Shown piece by piece: positions 26,420-35,223 of a stretch of DNA of 64,000 nucleotides; position 1 is the stretch's first letter, and the number at the start of each line of letters is the position of its first letter. The notes under the pieces were generated by a model. It ran no database searches and was not told the DNA's origin. It was given only the letters and a program-made list of their open reading frames with translations. Made by a program: the position numbers and the translations under genes. The DNA lies in assembly GCF_000720255.1 (NCBI RefSeq), contig NZ_JOJE01000042.1:1-64000 (forward strand). The letters run 5' to 3'. Source of the stretch: Streptomyces griseus subsp. griseus (GTDB lineage: Bacteria; Actinomycetota; Actinomycetes; Streptomycetales; Streptomycetaceae).

Positions 26420-27547
26420 ATGACCAGCATCCAGAACGCGCTCATCGTCGGCGGGGGCATTGCCGGCCTGACCACCGCGACTGCCCTGTCCCGTACCGGA
26501 ATCTCCTGCGACGTCGTCGACCTGGCAGACGGTCCGGCCGGGGCCGCCATCTCACTGCTCAACCGGGCCGTCGACGGTCTCGCCGAGATTGGAGTCCTGG
26601 ATCAGTGCCTGGACGAGGGGCTGGCGGTGTCCCCGCAGGACATCTTCGCCTACTTCGATGCGGCGGGGAAACCGGTGTCTACGCCGCCCATGCCTCCCGC
26701 ACCGACGTCCGCTCTGCCGCACGGCATCCTCATCTACCGGCCGACCCTGGCGAACATCCTCAGGCGAGCCGCGGAGCAGGCCGGCGCGAGCGTCCGGAAC
26801 GGCGTGGGTCTCGCCGGGCTGCGGCAGACGGAAGACTCCGTCACCGCCACCCTCACCGACGGCTCGGAGCGGTCGTACGACCTGGTCATCGGCGCGGACG
26901 GCATCCGGTCGAAGACGCGTTCGCTCATCCTGGGGGACCAGGTGACCCCGACCTACTCCGGCCTCACGATGTTCCGATGGGTCGCCGACGGGGTGCCGGA
27001 CGTCGGCCCGATCGGGCACTACGAGTCGGAGTACCTCTGCGTGACCCGGCGGCAGCGGGACGGCGGCCTCTACCTCGCTACCGGCCGCGAGTTCCCGGAG
27101 CGCCCGCGCATCGATGCGGCACAGGCCCGCCAGATCGTCCGGGAGAACCTCCGCGCTTTCACCGCGCCGCTGATGCGCGCGCTGGAGGAGCGGCTCACGG
27201 ACGACACGAAGATCATCGTCAACGACTACGACTGGCTGCTCGTGTCCGAGCCCTGGTACCGGGGCCGGATCCTGCTGATCGGCGACGCCGCGCACGCCAC
27301 CACCGCCCACCTCGGTGCCGGCGGAGGAATGGCGATCGAGGACGGCGTGGTCCTCGGTCAGGAATGCGCGGCCGGCGGCCCACTTGAGGACGTGTTCAAG
27401 CGCCTCATGACGCGGCGCTTCGAGCGGGCTCGCCTGGTCGTGCAGACCAGCGTCGAACTGGACCGCATGCAGCAGCGGGGAGAGCCGATCGCCGCCCAGA
27501 ACAAGGTGCGAGGGCGGGCGATGGAGGCTCTGTCCAGCCCCTATTAG
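26420..27547 (+). CDS. FAD-dependent aromatic monooxygenase (salicylate/p-hydroxybenzoate hydroxylase type)
   Basis: Flavoprotein hydroxylase of 375 residues, cytoplasmic. The dinucleotide motif LIVGGGIAGLTTATAL is at 8-23, the DG motif in VIGADGIRSKTR near 158, and the GD motif in ILLIGDAAHATTAHLGAGGG near 287. It adds one oxygen to an aromatic ring using NAD(P)H. The ATG at 26420 has GGGAG upstream. It is the only plus-strand gene of this part and converges on the FAH-family gene. Decarboxylating hydroxylation of a benzoate-type acid is possible but the substrate is not visible. Confidence 0.88.
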   Translation: MTSIQNALIVGGGIAGLTTATALSRTGISCDVVDLADGPAGAAISLLNRAVDGLAEIGVLDQCLDEGLAVSPQDIFAYFDAAGKPVSTPPMPPAPTSALPHGILIYRPTLANILRRAAEQAGASVRNGVGLAGLRQTEDSVTATLTDGSERSYDLVIGADGIRSKTRSLILGDQVTPTYSGLTMFRWVADGVPDVGPIGHYESEYLCVTRRQRDGGLYLATGREFPERPRIDAAQARQIVRENLRAFTAPLMRALEERLTDDTKIIVNDYDWLLVSEPWYRGRILLIGDAAHATTAHLGAGGGMAIEDGVVLGQECAAGGPLEDVFKRLMTRRFERARLVVQTSVELDRMQQRGEPIAAQNKVRGRAMEALSSPY

Positions 27548-27727
27548 GCCCCGTGCCCGGCACATGCGGACCCACGACCACGGGAGCCGGCGAGCATGAC
27601 GACGCACGATCACCGGACCGGGTGTCGCCCCTGGCGGACGGACTCCAGCGGTGCGCTCATCGACGCGCGCCTTCGCGCTCACCGGACTTCGACCCCGTCG
27701 AAGCACCACGCTCGCGTCACCGCCCGC

Positions 27728-28711
27728 TCACGACAGCCGCTTTCTTGCCCGTGGCCGTGGCCGTGGCCGTGGCCGTGTCCGGGCGGCGCGGACCGGCGGC
27801 AGCTGGAGGCCGGGGACGACCCGGTTGCGGATGGTACCGATGCCCTCGACGGTCATCTCCACGACGTCGCCGGGCCGCAGCGGCGGCGGGTCCGGGCGTC
27901 CACGGAGGCCCCACAGCTCCGCCAGGCAACCGCCGTTCCCGCAGGTGCCCGAGCCGAGGACGTCCCCGGCACGGACCTCGCTGCCGCGGGATGCGTAGGA
28001 GACCAGTTCCTCGAACGGCCAGCCCATGTTGGACAGCAGGTCATGCCCGATCTCGGTGCCGTTCACGGAGACCCGCATCTCGAGGGACAGGAAGCCCTCG
28101 CCGTCCCGGTACGGCTCCAGCTCGTCGGCGGTGACCAGCCACGGGCCCAGGGTGCCGGCGAAGTCCTTGCCCTTGGCCGGGCCCAGGCCGACCTTCATTT
28201 CCCGGCGCTGCAGGTCGCGCGCAGACCAGTCGTTGAGCACCGTGTAGCCGAAGACGGCATCACGGGCTTGCTCCGGACTCAGCGACGTGCCGCCCCTGCC
28301 GACGACGGCGGCGACCTCGAGCTCGAAGTCGAGCAGCTGTGAGCCGGGCGGGACGGCGACGTCGTCATGGGCACCGACGAGCGCGTAGGGGTTGGTGAAG
28401 TAGAAGGTGGGCGCCTCGTACCACTCCGACATCACTCCGCCGTCGGTCATGCTCCGTACCACCCCCTCAACATGCTCCTCGAAGGCCACGAAGTCCCGCA
28501 CGGTGGGCGGGGCGAGCGGCGGCAGCAGCCGGACGCCGTCCACCGGCACGGCCCGCGTCTCCAGCGCCGTGCCGCCGGTCTCCAGCGCGGCCGGCAGCCC
28601 CGCACGTACGAGGTCGAGCACCGTCGTCCCCTCCGGGAGGGCGTGCAGCCCTGCCTCGGAGACGACACCCGAAAACGTTCTGCCCTGGGACTCCCAGGTC
28701 GCGAACTTCAT
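27728..28711 (-). CDS. Fumarylacetoacetate hydrolase (FAH) family protein with Arg-Pro tail
   Basis: FAH-superfamily hydrolase or decarboxylase of 327 residues that uses a divalent metal. Motifs are RDFVAFEEHVE, LDFELEVAAVVGRGG with the metal Glu pair, GYTVLNDWSARDLQ, KGKDFAGTLGPWL and the C-terminal GSGTCGNGG with GDVVEMTVEGIG. It resembles fumarylacetoacetases acting on open-ring aromatic products. The last residues are an Arg-Pro alternation encoded by a six-base repeat at 27751, so the natural stop may have been displaced. It is last gene of the six-gene unit from 33.9 kb. Confidence 0.87.
   Translation of the reverse strand: MKFATWESQGRTFSGVVSEAGLHALPEGTTVLDLVRAGLPAALETGGTALETRAVPVDGVRLLPPLAPPTVRDFVAFEEHVEGVVRSMTDGGVMSEWYEAPTFYFTNPYALVGAHDDVAVPPGSQLLDFELEVAAVVGRGGTSLSPEQARDAVFGYTVLNDWSARDLQRREMKVGLGPAKGKDFAGTLGPWLVTADELEPYRDGEGFLSLEMRVSVNGTEIGHDLLSNMGWPFEELVSYASRGSEVRAGDVLGSGTCGNGGCLAELWGLRGRPDPPPLRPGDVVEMTVEGIGTIRNRVVPGLQLPPVRAARTRPRPRPRPRARKRLS
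27751..27777. repeat. Six-base tandem repeat inside the FAH gene end
   Basis: About four and a half copies of gtggcc in the 3' end of the FAH gene, encoding alternating Arg and Pro in the last residues. Slippage here would change the length of the tail. Confidence 0.85.
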
Positions 28712-28814
28712 CGACCCGGACCGGCGAGGTGGAGGGGCGGCGGAGTGAGCGTGTTCGACGGACGTCGGTCGACGATGACGTCGTGCACCACGGGCACGGT
28801 GGGCTCCTTACCTG

Positions 28815-29801
28815 TCATTTGACGGCGAGGGGGTTGACCGGTGCGCCGACGGCGCCGGTCACGGGTAGGGGGGCGGCCACGAGAAGGAACTCGTAGACGC
28901 CGTCTGCAGCGCAGTCGGCGGCCAGGGTGTCGAGGTCCCACAACTCCCCGATGAACAGGCCGATGTGCGGGATGGCGACCTGATGCAGCGGCTGGAAGGC
29001 GGCATCGAACTCGTTGGGGCGAACCTCGAAGCCCCAGGTGTCGGTGGCGATTCCGGCGATCTCGGAGGAGTGCAGCCAGTCGGCCGTGGCGAACGACAGA
29101 CCGGGGGCGGGACCGCCCGCGTAGTCGCCCCAGCCGTCGCCCGCGGCGATGCCACGCCGGGCCCGGGTGAGCTGGCCGGTGCGGACCAGCAGCAGGTCGC
29201 CGCGGCCGACCCGGGCGGTCTCACCTTGCGCGGCGATGGTCGCCTCGAGGTGTTCGGCGGTGATGGCGAAGCCGTCCGGCAGTTCGCCCTCGGCTCCGAT
29301 CGCCCTGCCGACGTCGAGCAGAACGCCCCGGCCGGCGATCCTGTCGGCCACGGTCTCGATGCCGGTGAGCCTGTCTCCCTCGCTGGTCACCACCTGTGAG
29401 GCGCGGCGTCCGTTGTAGGCCGTGCCATGGTCGAAGATGTGGCCGAGGCCGTCCCACTGGGTGGAGGCCTGCAGCGGCATGAACACCACGTCGTCCGCGC
29501 CGCCGAGCCCGTGCGGGAACTCCGCCGGGCCGAATTCTGCGTCCAGGCCGGAAGAGAGCATGGTGTGCACCGGGTTGGTACGCCGCCGCCACCCCTTCTG
29601 CGGACCTTCCGCGTCGAAGCGCTGGGCCAGCGAGAAGCTCACGCCGCGGCGGGCCAGCCGCGCGCCCTGTGCCCGTTTGGCCTCGTCGAGGAAGTTCAGC
29701 GTGCCGAGGACGTCATCGGCGCCCCAGCGGCCCCAGTTGGAGACGCGCTTGGCCGCGGCCGTGATGGCCCCTTCGGGATCGGAGCGGTCGAACGTGGTCA
29801 C
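28815..29801 (-). CDS. Cyclase family protein (kynurenine-formamidase-like)
   Basis: Metal-dependent hydrolase-fold protein of 328 residues (PF04199 type). It carries the Q-W-D-x-L-x-H block QWDGLGHIFDHGTAYNGR, which binds metal in this family, and GELWDLDTLAADCAADGVYE near the end. Functions known in the group include amide, lactone or isatin hydrolysis. The GTG at 29801 has GGAGG seven bases upstream. It sits between the amidohydrolase and the FAH gene in one unit, so it probably handles a ring-cleavage product or its lactone. Confidence 0.86.
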   Translation of the reverse strand: MTTFDRSDPEGAITAAAKRVSNWGRWGADDVLGTLNFLDEAKRAQGARLARRGVSFSLAQRFDAEGPQKGWRRRTNPVHTMLSSGLDAEFGPAEFPHGLGGADDVVFMPLQASTQWDGLGHIFDHGTAYNGRRASQVVTSEGDRLTGIETVADRIAGRGVLLDVGRAIGAEGELPDGFAITAEHLEATIAAQGETARVGRGDLLLVRTGQLTRARRGIAAGDGWGDYAGGPAPGLSFATADWLHSSEIAGIATDTWGFEVRPNEFDAAFQPLHQVAIPHIGLFIGELWDLDTLAADCAADGVYEFLLVAAPLPVTGAVGAPVNPLAVK

Positions 29802-29858
29802 AGGTCTTCCTCCGTGGAGTTCCGATCAAGGATCGGCAGCAAGGTCATGGGGGCTTCG

Positions 29859-30881
29859 TCATGAGTGCGCGGTTCCCACCGTCGGGATCGGACCCAGGAG
29901 GCGGGCGGCGTTGCCACCGCGGATGGCGTCAGTCGTGGCCTGGTCGAAGCCGGCCGCCTCCAGGCGGTCGACCGGGTCGACCACGCCCATGTCGAAGGGG
30001 TAGTCGCTGCCGAGGGTCACCTGACTCGCGCCCATCGAGCCGACCAGGAGCCGCAGCTGCTCAGTGGTGTAGACCAGCGAGTCGACGAAGGTGCGGCGCA
30101 GCAGCGCGGATGGCGGCTCGACGGTGGTGTGCGCGTCGGAGCGGGCCGCCCAGGCGTAGTCGGCGCGGACCATGTAACTGGCCAGGTAGCCACCGCCGTG
30201 CGCGGACCAGATCTTCAGCCGTGGGTGCCGCTCGAGCAGTCCGGAGAACACGATCCGGGACAGCGCGAGAGCGGTTTCGGTCGGGTTACCCACGCTGTTG
30301 AACAGGTAGTAGGCATTCAGCCGCTCGCCGAGGGTGCAGCCCCAGGGGTGGATGAGCACGGCGGCGCCCAGTTCCTCGGCCGCGGCCCAGAAGTCGGCCA
30401 GCGACGGGTCGTCGAGTTCCCGGCCCGGGCCGGCGGAGGTCGAGATCTGCACCCCCCGCATACCGAGGTCGCGGACCGCTGTCACCAGCTGCCCGACCGC
30501 CAGGTCGGGGTGCTGCAGCGCTACGGCTCCGATCGGAAGCAGCCGAGTCGGTTCCTTTGCGCACAACGCGGCGATGCCCTCGTTGCCCACCGCGATGATG
30601 CGGGTGGCCAGCTCCCGGTCGGCCCACGCATGGGGCAGCGGTGCTGCGCTGAGCGCCTGCACCTGCACACGCGCGGCGTCCATCGCGGCCAGCCGCAGCT
30701 CGAGGTCGACCAGCTTCGGCCCGAGCTCGGCGATCTGCTTCAGGTTCACCGCCAGGGACGCCCGGCCGAGGGTGGCCGCGTCGATCTCCCGCTGCCGTGC
30801 CAGGCCCGGCTGCCCCTCGATCAGCGCGTCGACGGCCGGTACGCCCGCATGGGCGTGCACATCGACGGTGGGCACGCTCAC
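29859..30881 (-). CDS. Amidohydrolase-2 family protein (decarboxylase or LigJ-type hydratase candidate)
   Basis: Metal-dependent TIM barrel of 340 residues. It starts TVDVHAHAGVP with the HxH metal pair at 9-11. A His in AAVLIHPWGC, another in IWSAHGGGYLASY and an Asp in TLGSDYPFDMG complete the site. The family includes ACMS decarboxylase, 5-carboxyvanillate decarboxylase and the oxalomesaconate hydratase LigJ, all enzymes of aromatic breakdown. Its GTG overlaps the DoxX stop (GTGA). In a LigAB pathway a hydratase or decarboxylase is expected, and sequence inspection does not decide which. Confidence 0.85.
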   Translation of the reverse strand: MSVPTVDVHAHAGVPAVDALIEGQPGLARQREIDAATLGRASLAVNLKQIAELGPKLVDLELRLAAMDAARVQVQALSAAPLPHAWADRELATRIIAVGNEGIAALCAKEPTRLLPIGAVALQHPDLAVGQLVTAVRDLGMRGVQISTSAGPGRELDDPSLADFWAAAEELGAAVLIHPWGCTLGERLNAYYLFNSVGNPTETALALSRIVFSGLLERHPRLKIWSAHGGGYLASYMVRADYAWAARSDAHTTVEPPSALLRRTFVDSLVYTTEQLRLLVGSMGASQVTLGSDYPFDMGVVDPVDRLEAAGFDQATTDAIRGGNAARLLGPIPTVGTAHS

Positions 30882-31357
30882 GGCGCCACCACCTCATCCG
30901 TCCGAGCCGGCCGGGAGCGCTGATCCCAGCCGTTGTCCCAGCCGATCAACCTGTCCAGGGACACGGGCCCGGGGCCGGCGAGCAGCACGAGGATGAAGCC
31001 CGCCATGATGAGGAGTGGAACCTGCGCGCCGATGCTCTCCGCCGTGTTCTCCGGCGCGAGCCCGAACTGCACCTCCCACGAGAGCGCGAGCGCCATGTGC
31101 ACGATCGCCGGGATCGCGACGATCCGCGACAGCAGGCCGAGGACGAACTTGCCGCCTCCGACCACTTGCAGCAGGATCGCCGCCCAGCCGATGAGGCCGG
31201 CGAACGGCAAGCCGAGAGCCTGGCGGGCGAGTTGGCCGAACTCTGCGGGAGAGTAGTGGAAGCCGTGCGCGATCAGGGTGACCCGGGCGGCCACGCGTAC
31301 GACGAGTGGTGCCAGAGGTCTGAGGCGCTGGACAGGTGGCAGGGAAACGATCGCCAT
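30878..31357 (-). CDS. DoxX family membrane protein
   Basis: Membrane protein of 159 residues with about four hydrophobic segments (near 15-35, 55-75, 78-98 and 112-130), the arrangement of DoxX proteins. Motif ARVTLIAHGFHYSPAEF and GWAAILLQVVGG are typical. DoxX proteins accompany oxidoreductases and thiol or quinone chemistry, but the exact role here is unknown. It is coupled to the amidohydrolase by a four-base overlap and lies downstream of the broken P450. Confidence 0.8.
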   Translation of the reverse strand: MAIVSLPPVQRLRPLAPLVVRVAARVTLIAHGFHYSPAEFGQLARQALGLPFAGLIGWAAILLQVVGGGKFVLGLLSRIVAIPAIVHMALALSWEVQFGLAPENTAESIGAQVPLLIMAGFILVLLAGPGPVSLDRLIGWDNGWDQRSRPARTDEVVAP

Positions 31358-31501
31358 GTCTGTTTCTCTTCCCGTGGGGTGACGGAGTGGATGAGCGTTG
31401 GGGAAAGCCGCGCTCGTGGATCGGCGACCGGATCAAGCGGTCGCTCGCGAGCCGCGGCCGCCCACGGGCCGCACAAGAAAGGGGGGGGGTCGGACGAGGG
31501 G

Positions 31502-32740
31502 TCAGTTGTCGTGGTCGGCCGCGCTCCGGAGACGGACCGGCGCCCTCTCGAAGCCCCGGCCCAGCAGGCCCACGTCGTTCTGGGGCTCACCGGCGAGCTC
31601 GGTGGACGTCGTCCTGGCCAGGATCTCCTCCAGCACGACCCTCATCTCCAAGCGGGCCAGCGGGGCACCAACGCACTTGTGGACGCCCTGGCCGAAGCCG
31701 GGGTGGCGGTTCTGGCTCCGGTCGAGGACGAACTCGTCGGGGTTGTCGAAGGCCTCGGGGTCGCGGTTGGCGGCGGCGAAGTTGAGCCCGACGAGGCAGC
31801 TCCGCGCGATGGTGCGGCCGTGCAGTTCGACGTCGGGGGCGGCCATCCAGCCGACTTCGTGGAGGGGCAGGGCGAGGCTGATCATCTCCTCCACTGCCGT
31901 CGGTATGAGGTCGGGCCGCGACCGTAGCGTCTCCTGCAGCCCGGGGACGGTGGCCACCCGGTGGATCGCCGACCCGAGTGTCTCCGCAGTCGTGAAGTGC
32001 CCGGCGGCGATCGTCGCTATGGCGTTTTTGATGACCTGGTCGTCGGTGAGTTCGGTGCCGTTGATCTCGGTGGCCAGGGTGCCGCTGATCATGTCGTCGT
32101 CGGGATCGAGCGGTGCGGCCCGTCGCTGCGCGACGACGACACCGGCGTACTGGGCGGAGACGCCGAACATGACGTCGTTGAATTTCTCGACGTCGTATTC
32201 CGTGTCCAGCACGATCTGCCAGTGGTCGAGCAGCTCCCGCGCGGCCTCTTCGGGAAGGTTGAGCAGCGCCGCCAAGGCCTGGGCCGAGACATGCCTGCAG
32301 AGCGTGGGATTCACGTCGGCCTCCCCGGCGGCGAGGAGCGTCTCGACGTGCTCGACGGCGTAGCGCCGGATGAGCGGCTAGAGCGCGGCCATGCGGTCCC
32401 GGCCCGAAGTAGCAGTTGAGCATGCGCCGGAACAGGCCGTGCTCGGCGAGTTCAAGGCGATGGGGATCTGGTCGCCGAGCGGCATCCCGATGAACGGGGT
32501 GGTCGAGGGGTCGCTGCGGAAGCGTGCTGTGTCCAGGGCGGCGGCGCTGACGTCCGTGTACCGGGTCTGGGTCGCGTGCGTTTCGGAGGGGTCGCTGAAG
32601 GCGACCGGGCACTCGCGGCGCAGACGGGGGTACTCGGCGTACCGTTCGGGTGAGCGGATCCCACCACCGAGGGAACGGCCCCCTAGGTCCTCCTCCGGGT
32701 ACCAGTCCGGTTCGACATGTGTCTCGGCGGTGGACGACAT
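31502..32740 (-). pseudogene. Cytochrome P450, broken by two compensating frameshifts and a TAG
   Basis: P450 of about 412 codons. The haem-binding Cys is in GFGQGVHKCVGAPLARLE, the ExxR-type region precedes it and the I-helix reads AAGHFTTAETLGS. Lesions: after IPIALNSP one base is missing near 32446 (SPEHGLFRR continues in the next frame), one extra base near 32400 restores the frame (GPDRMAAL), then a TAG at 32378-32380 stops translation before PLIRRYAVEHVE. All else aligns. In the I-helix the usual acid before Thr is Phe, so oxygen activation might already have been abnormal. A P450 in this unit could have demethylated or hydroxylated an aromatic. Sequencing error at the GC runs is an alternative. 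Confidence 0.85.
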
Positions 32741-32801
32741 GGTGCACCTCGCTCTCCGGTGGATCAGAAATCGCTTGGGTGGGGCCGACCAGGCTGGCCG
32801 A

Positions 32802-32837
32802 CCGAGCTCAGTCGGTCGGCCGAGCTCAGTCGGTCGG
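32802..32837. repeat. 18-base tandem duplication at the FAH gene stop
   Basis: Two perfect copies of ccgagctcagtcggtcgg, at 32802-32819 and 32820-32837. The second copy encodes the last residues and stop of the FAH gene, and the first lies beyond it. A recent duplication that left the protein intact. Confidence 0.9.
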
Positions 32838-33884
32838 GAAGCGGCCGAAGTGGGGCTTGCGGCCCTGCAGGATCTCGGCGACGCAGCGGTTGCGCTGCCG
32901 TCCGAGGTAGGTGATCTCACTGTCGATGACGTCTCCGTCGTGCAGGAAGCGACCGTGGTGCTTGCCGTTCCCAGGCGGAGAGCCCATGAAGATGATGTCC
33001 CCGGGCGTCAGCCGAACGTGCTCGGAGGCGTACGCCACGAACTGCGCCGGGTCGAAGATCATGTCGCCGGTCGGCCAGTCCTGCATGACCTGGCCGTTGA
33101 CCTTCAATGTGGTCCGGATGGTGTCGTCGAGTGTGAAGAACTGTGCGGGCACGACGAACGGCCCCGCCGGCTTGAACGCAGGCTGGTGCTTGCCCATCCA
33201 GTCGAAGCCCCAAGGGATGTCGGTGCGGCGGAACTGGTCGACTGTGCCTAGGTCGTTGACGATCGTGTAGCCGGCGATCAGCCCTGTCGCCTCGTCCGGG
33301 GTGAGGAACCGACCGGTGCCGCCGACGACGACCCCGAGTTCGAGCTCCCAGTCGGGCTCGTCGCCCAGGGCTGGCAGCACAACGTCGTCGGTCGCCCCCA
33401 CGAGCGAGGAGTGCATCCCGACCCAGGCGAAGGGAATCCCCTCTCGCGACCGGCGCTCCATGAACGCGAGATTGCGCTGGAAGAACTCCTCGTCGGTCTC
33501 GCCCGCTCGGCGGTTGTGCTGGTTGAAGGCGTTCTTCGTCAGCATCTGCGCCGAATGAGTCTTGTAGTTGGCACCGGCGCCCAGGAGGTTCGGATGGCTG
33601 AGCGGCGGTAGCGCACGCAGCTCCGCCAACGGCCGCGTCGGTCGGGAGGAGTCGGTCCACACCTCCTCGAGGAACTGGAGGTTCGTCGTCCAGTCGGCGA
33701 AGACCTCGTGCAGGTCGTGGAACCGGTCGGACAGGTCGGTGACCATGCCGTCGGCGGTCACGAGGGCCGGGAAGGCATGCGTCTCGCCGGCGAAGGTACC
33801 GAGCGCGAAGGTTCCCGCGCGCAGTCCGGTCGCCGGGTCGACCGGGTGTTCCGGAGCGCGCGTGACAGGGGTGGTCTCAGTCAT
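32826..33884 (-). CDS. Fumarylacetoacetate hydrolase family protein (second, distinct)
   Basis: FAH-superfamily enzyme of 352 residues with the motifs LGAGANYKTHSAQM, WELELGVVVGGTGRFL (metal Glu), GYTIVNDLGTVDQF, GFDWMGKHQPAFKPAGPFV, VNGQVMQDWPTGDMIFD and FMGSPPGNGKHHG. The PGNG-x-HHG ending differs from the usual TGTP-x-GVG and also marks the relic at 37433. It is first gene of the six-gene unit and is divergent from the LysR gene, the usual arrangement for a regulator and its target. It probably hydrolyses or decarboxylates an open-ring diketo acid. Confidence 0.87.
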   Translation of the reverse strand: MTETTPVTRAPEHPVDPATGLRAGTFALGTFAGETHAFPALVTADGMVTDLSDRFHDLHEVFADWTTNLQFLEEVWTDSSRPTRPLAELRALPPLSHPNLLGAGANYKTHSAQMLTKNAFNQHNRRAGETDEEFFQRNLAFMERRSREGIPFAWVGMHSSLVGATDDVVLPALGDEPDWELELGVVVGGTGRFLTPDEATGLIAGYTIVNDLGTVDQFRRTDIPWGFDWMGKHQPAFKPAGPFVVPAQFFTLDDTIRTTLKVNGQVMQDWPTGDMIFDPAQFVAYASEHVRLTPGDIIFMGSPPGNGKHHGRFLHDGDVIDSEITYLGRQRNRCVAEILQGRKPHFGRFPTD

Positions 33885-34218
33885 GGGTCACGTTTCCGTT
33901 TCGGTGACGCTGGGTCGTGCGGGACGCACGACACCTGGACGGCGGAAAGTCATGGATCACCTTTCGCCATTGGTCTGTCCGACCGTTCCGGCGGACGGCA
34001 AGGAGCCCGGAGGACGGGCCGGCCGGAGGATGATCTGATTGTGAACCGGGCCACGAGGCCTGGGATATGCTCAGCCTTGTATGTGACCCATCGACGGAAC
34101 GGATGCTCAGCATCGACCGGCCGGTGCGGGTCGTTCGGCGAAGGCCTCGGAGCCGCACTGCTGTGCTGGTGGGCTCGCCGAACCGCGCCTGAAACAGAAG
34201 CCGGGGGAGGACACCGCG
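33885..34218. other. Divergent promoter region between FAH unit and LysR gene
   Basis: 334 bases that should hold both promoters and the LysR sites. The stretch gattgtgaaccgggcc and the AT-richer ggatatgctcagccttgt are candidates, but no convincing T-N11-A palindrome pair was found by eye. Confidence 0.45.
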
Positions 34219-35184
34219 GTGACGTACAACTCGACTCCAAGCCCGACGGCAGGTGGACGCACCCCAGAGCCGTCAGGCCGGATACTGCGCAACCAGGACG
34301 TGGCGACCCTGCCCGTGCTGCGTGCCCTGCTGGTCGAGCGCAACGTCACCCGGGCCGGCGAGTCCCTCGGCCTGAGCCAGCCCGCCACCAGCGCGGTGCT
34401 GGCCCGCCTTCGTCGCCGGTTCGGCGACCAGCTGCTGATCCGGGTGGGCCGGGACTACGAGCTCACGCCGCTGGCCGCCAGCCTGCTGTCACGGATCGAG
34501 TCGGCCACCGAAGCGCTGGAGCGCGTGTTCGGCGACGACTTCGACCCCGCGACGACCAACCGGCAGTTCTCCCTCGCGCTCTCCGACTACACCGTCGCCA
34601 TCCTGTTCGAGGAACTCAACCGGATTCTGGCCGAGGAGGCCCCCGGCGCCGGACTCGACCTTCGCCCCCTCACCACCAGCTCCCACCTCGACGCCGACGC
34701 CCTGATCCGGCACACCGACGGGGTGGTCCTGCCGCACGAGCTGGTGCAGGGCTATCCCGGCCGGCTCTTGCTGCGCGACCGCTGGGTGTGCGTCGTGGCC
34801 GACAGCAACACCGTGATCAGCAGCGAGCCGACCCTGGCCGAACTCGCCCTCCTGCCGTGGGTGAGCCAGTTCACCCACTCCGACCCGGCCAGCTTCCCGG
34901 CGCTGCGCCACCTGCGGTCGAACGGCATTGAGCCGCACGTGGAGGTGGTGACCGACAGCTTCCTCTCGGTCCCGTTCCTGCTCGCCGGCAGCAACCGCGT
35001 CGCCTTCCTTCAGGAGAGACTCGCGCGACGCCTGGCACCCGTGGCGCCCGTGCGGATCCTGGCGAGCCCGGTGGACATCGGACCTCTCAACCTGTCGCTG
35101 CGATGGCACCCGACCATGAGCGACGATCCCGGCCACCGATGGTTCCGTGATGCGCTGGGGCGTGCGGCGGAACGTGTCGCCTAG
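34219..35184 (+). CDS. LysR family regulator
   Basis: LysR-type activator of 321 residues. The winged helix at about 30-90 includes NVTRAGESLGLSQPATSAVL and LRRRFGDQLLIRVGRDYELT. The C-terminal sensing domain is of the NodD/NahR type (DGVVLPHELVQGYPGRLLLR, NRVAFLQERLARRLAP). The GTG start has GGGGGAGG eight bases upstream. NahR-like regulators sense aromatic acids and activate divergent catabolic genes, here the unit starting with the FAH gene. A decayed relative lies at 36230. Confidence 0.9.
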   Translation: MTYNSTPSPTAGGRTPEPSGRILRNQDVATLPVLRALLVERNVTRAGESLGLSQPATSAVLARLRRRFGDQLLIRVGRDYELTPLAASLLSRIESATEALERVFGDDFDPATTNRQFSLALSDYTVAILFEELNRILAEEAPGAGLDLRPLTTSSHLDADALIRHTDGVVLPHELVQGYPGRLLLRDRWVCVVADSNTVISSEPTLAELALLPWVSQFTHSDPASFPALRHLRSNGIEPHVEVVTDSFLSVPFLLAGSNRVAFLQERLARRLAPVAPVRILASPVDIGPLNLSLRWHPTMSDDPGHRWFRDALGRAAERVA

Positions 35185-35223
35185 CGTGGGACTCCTTGGT
35201 CAGCGCGTGGACGACTGCTGTGG

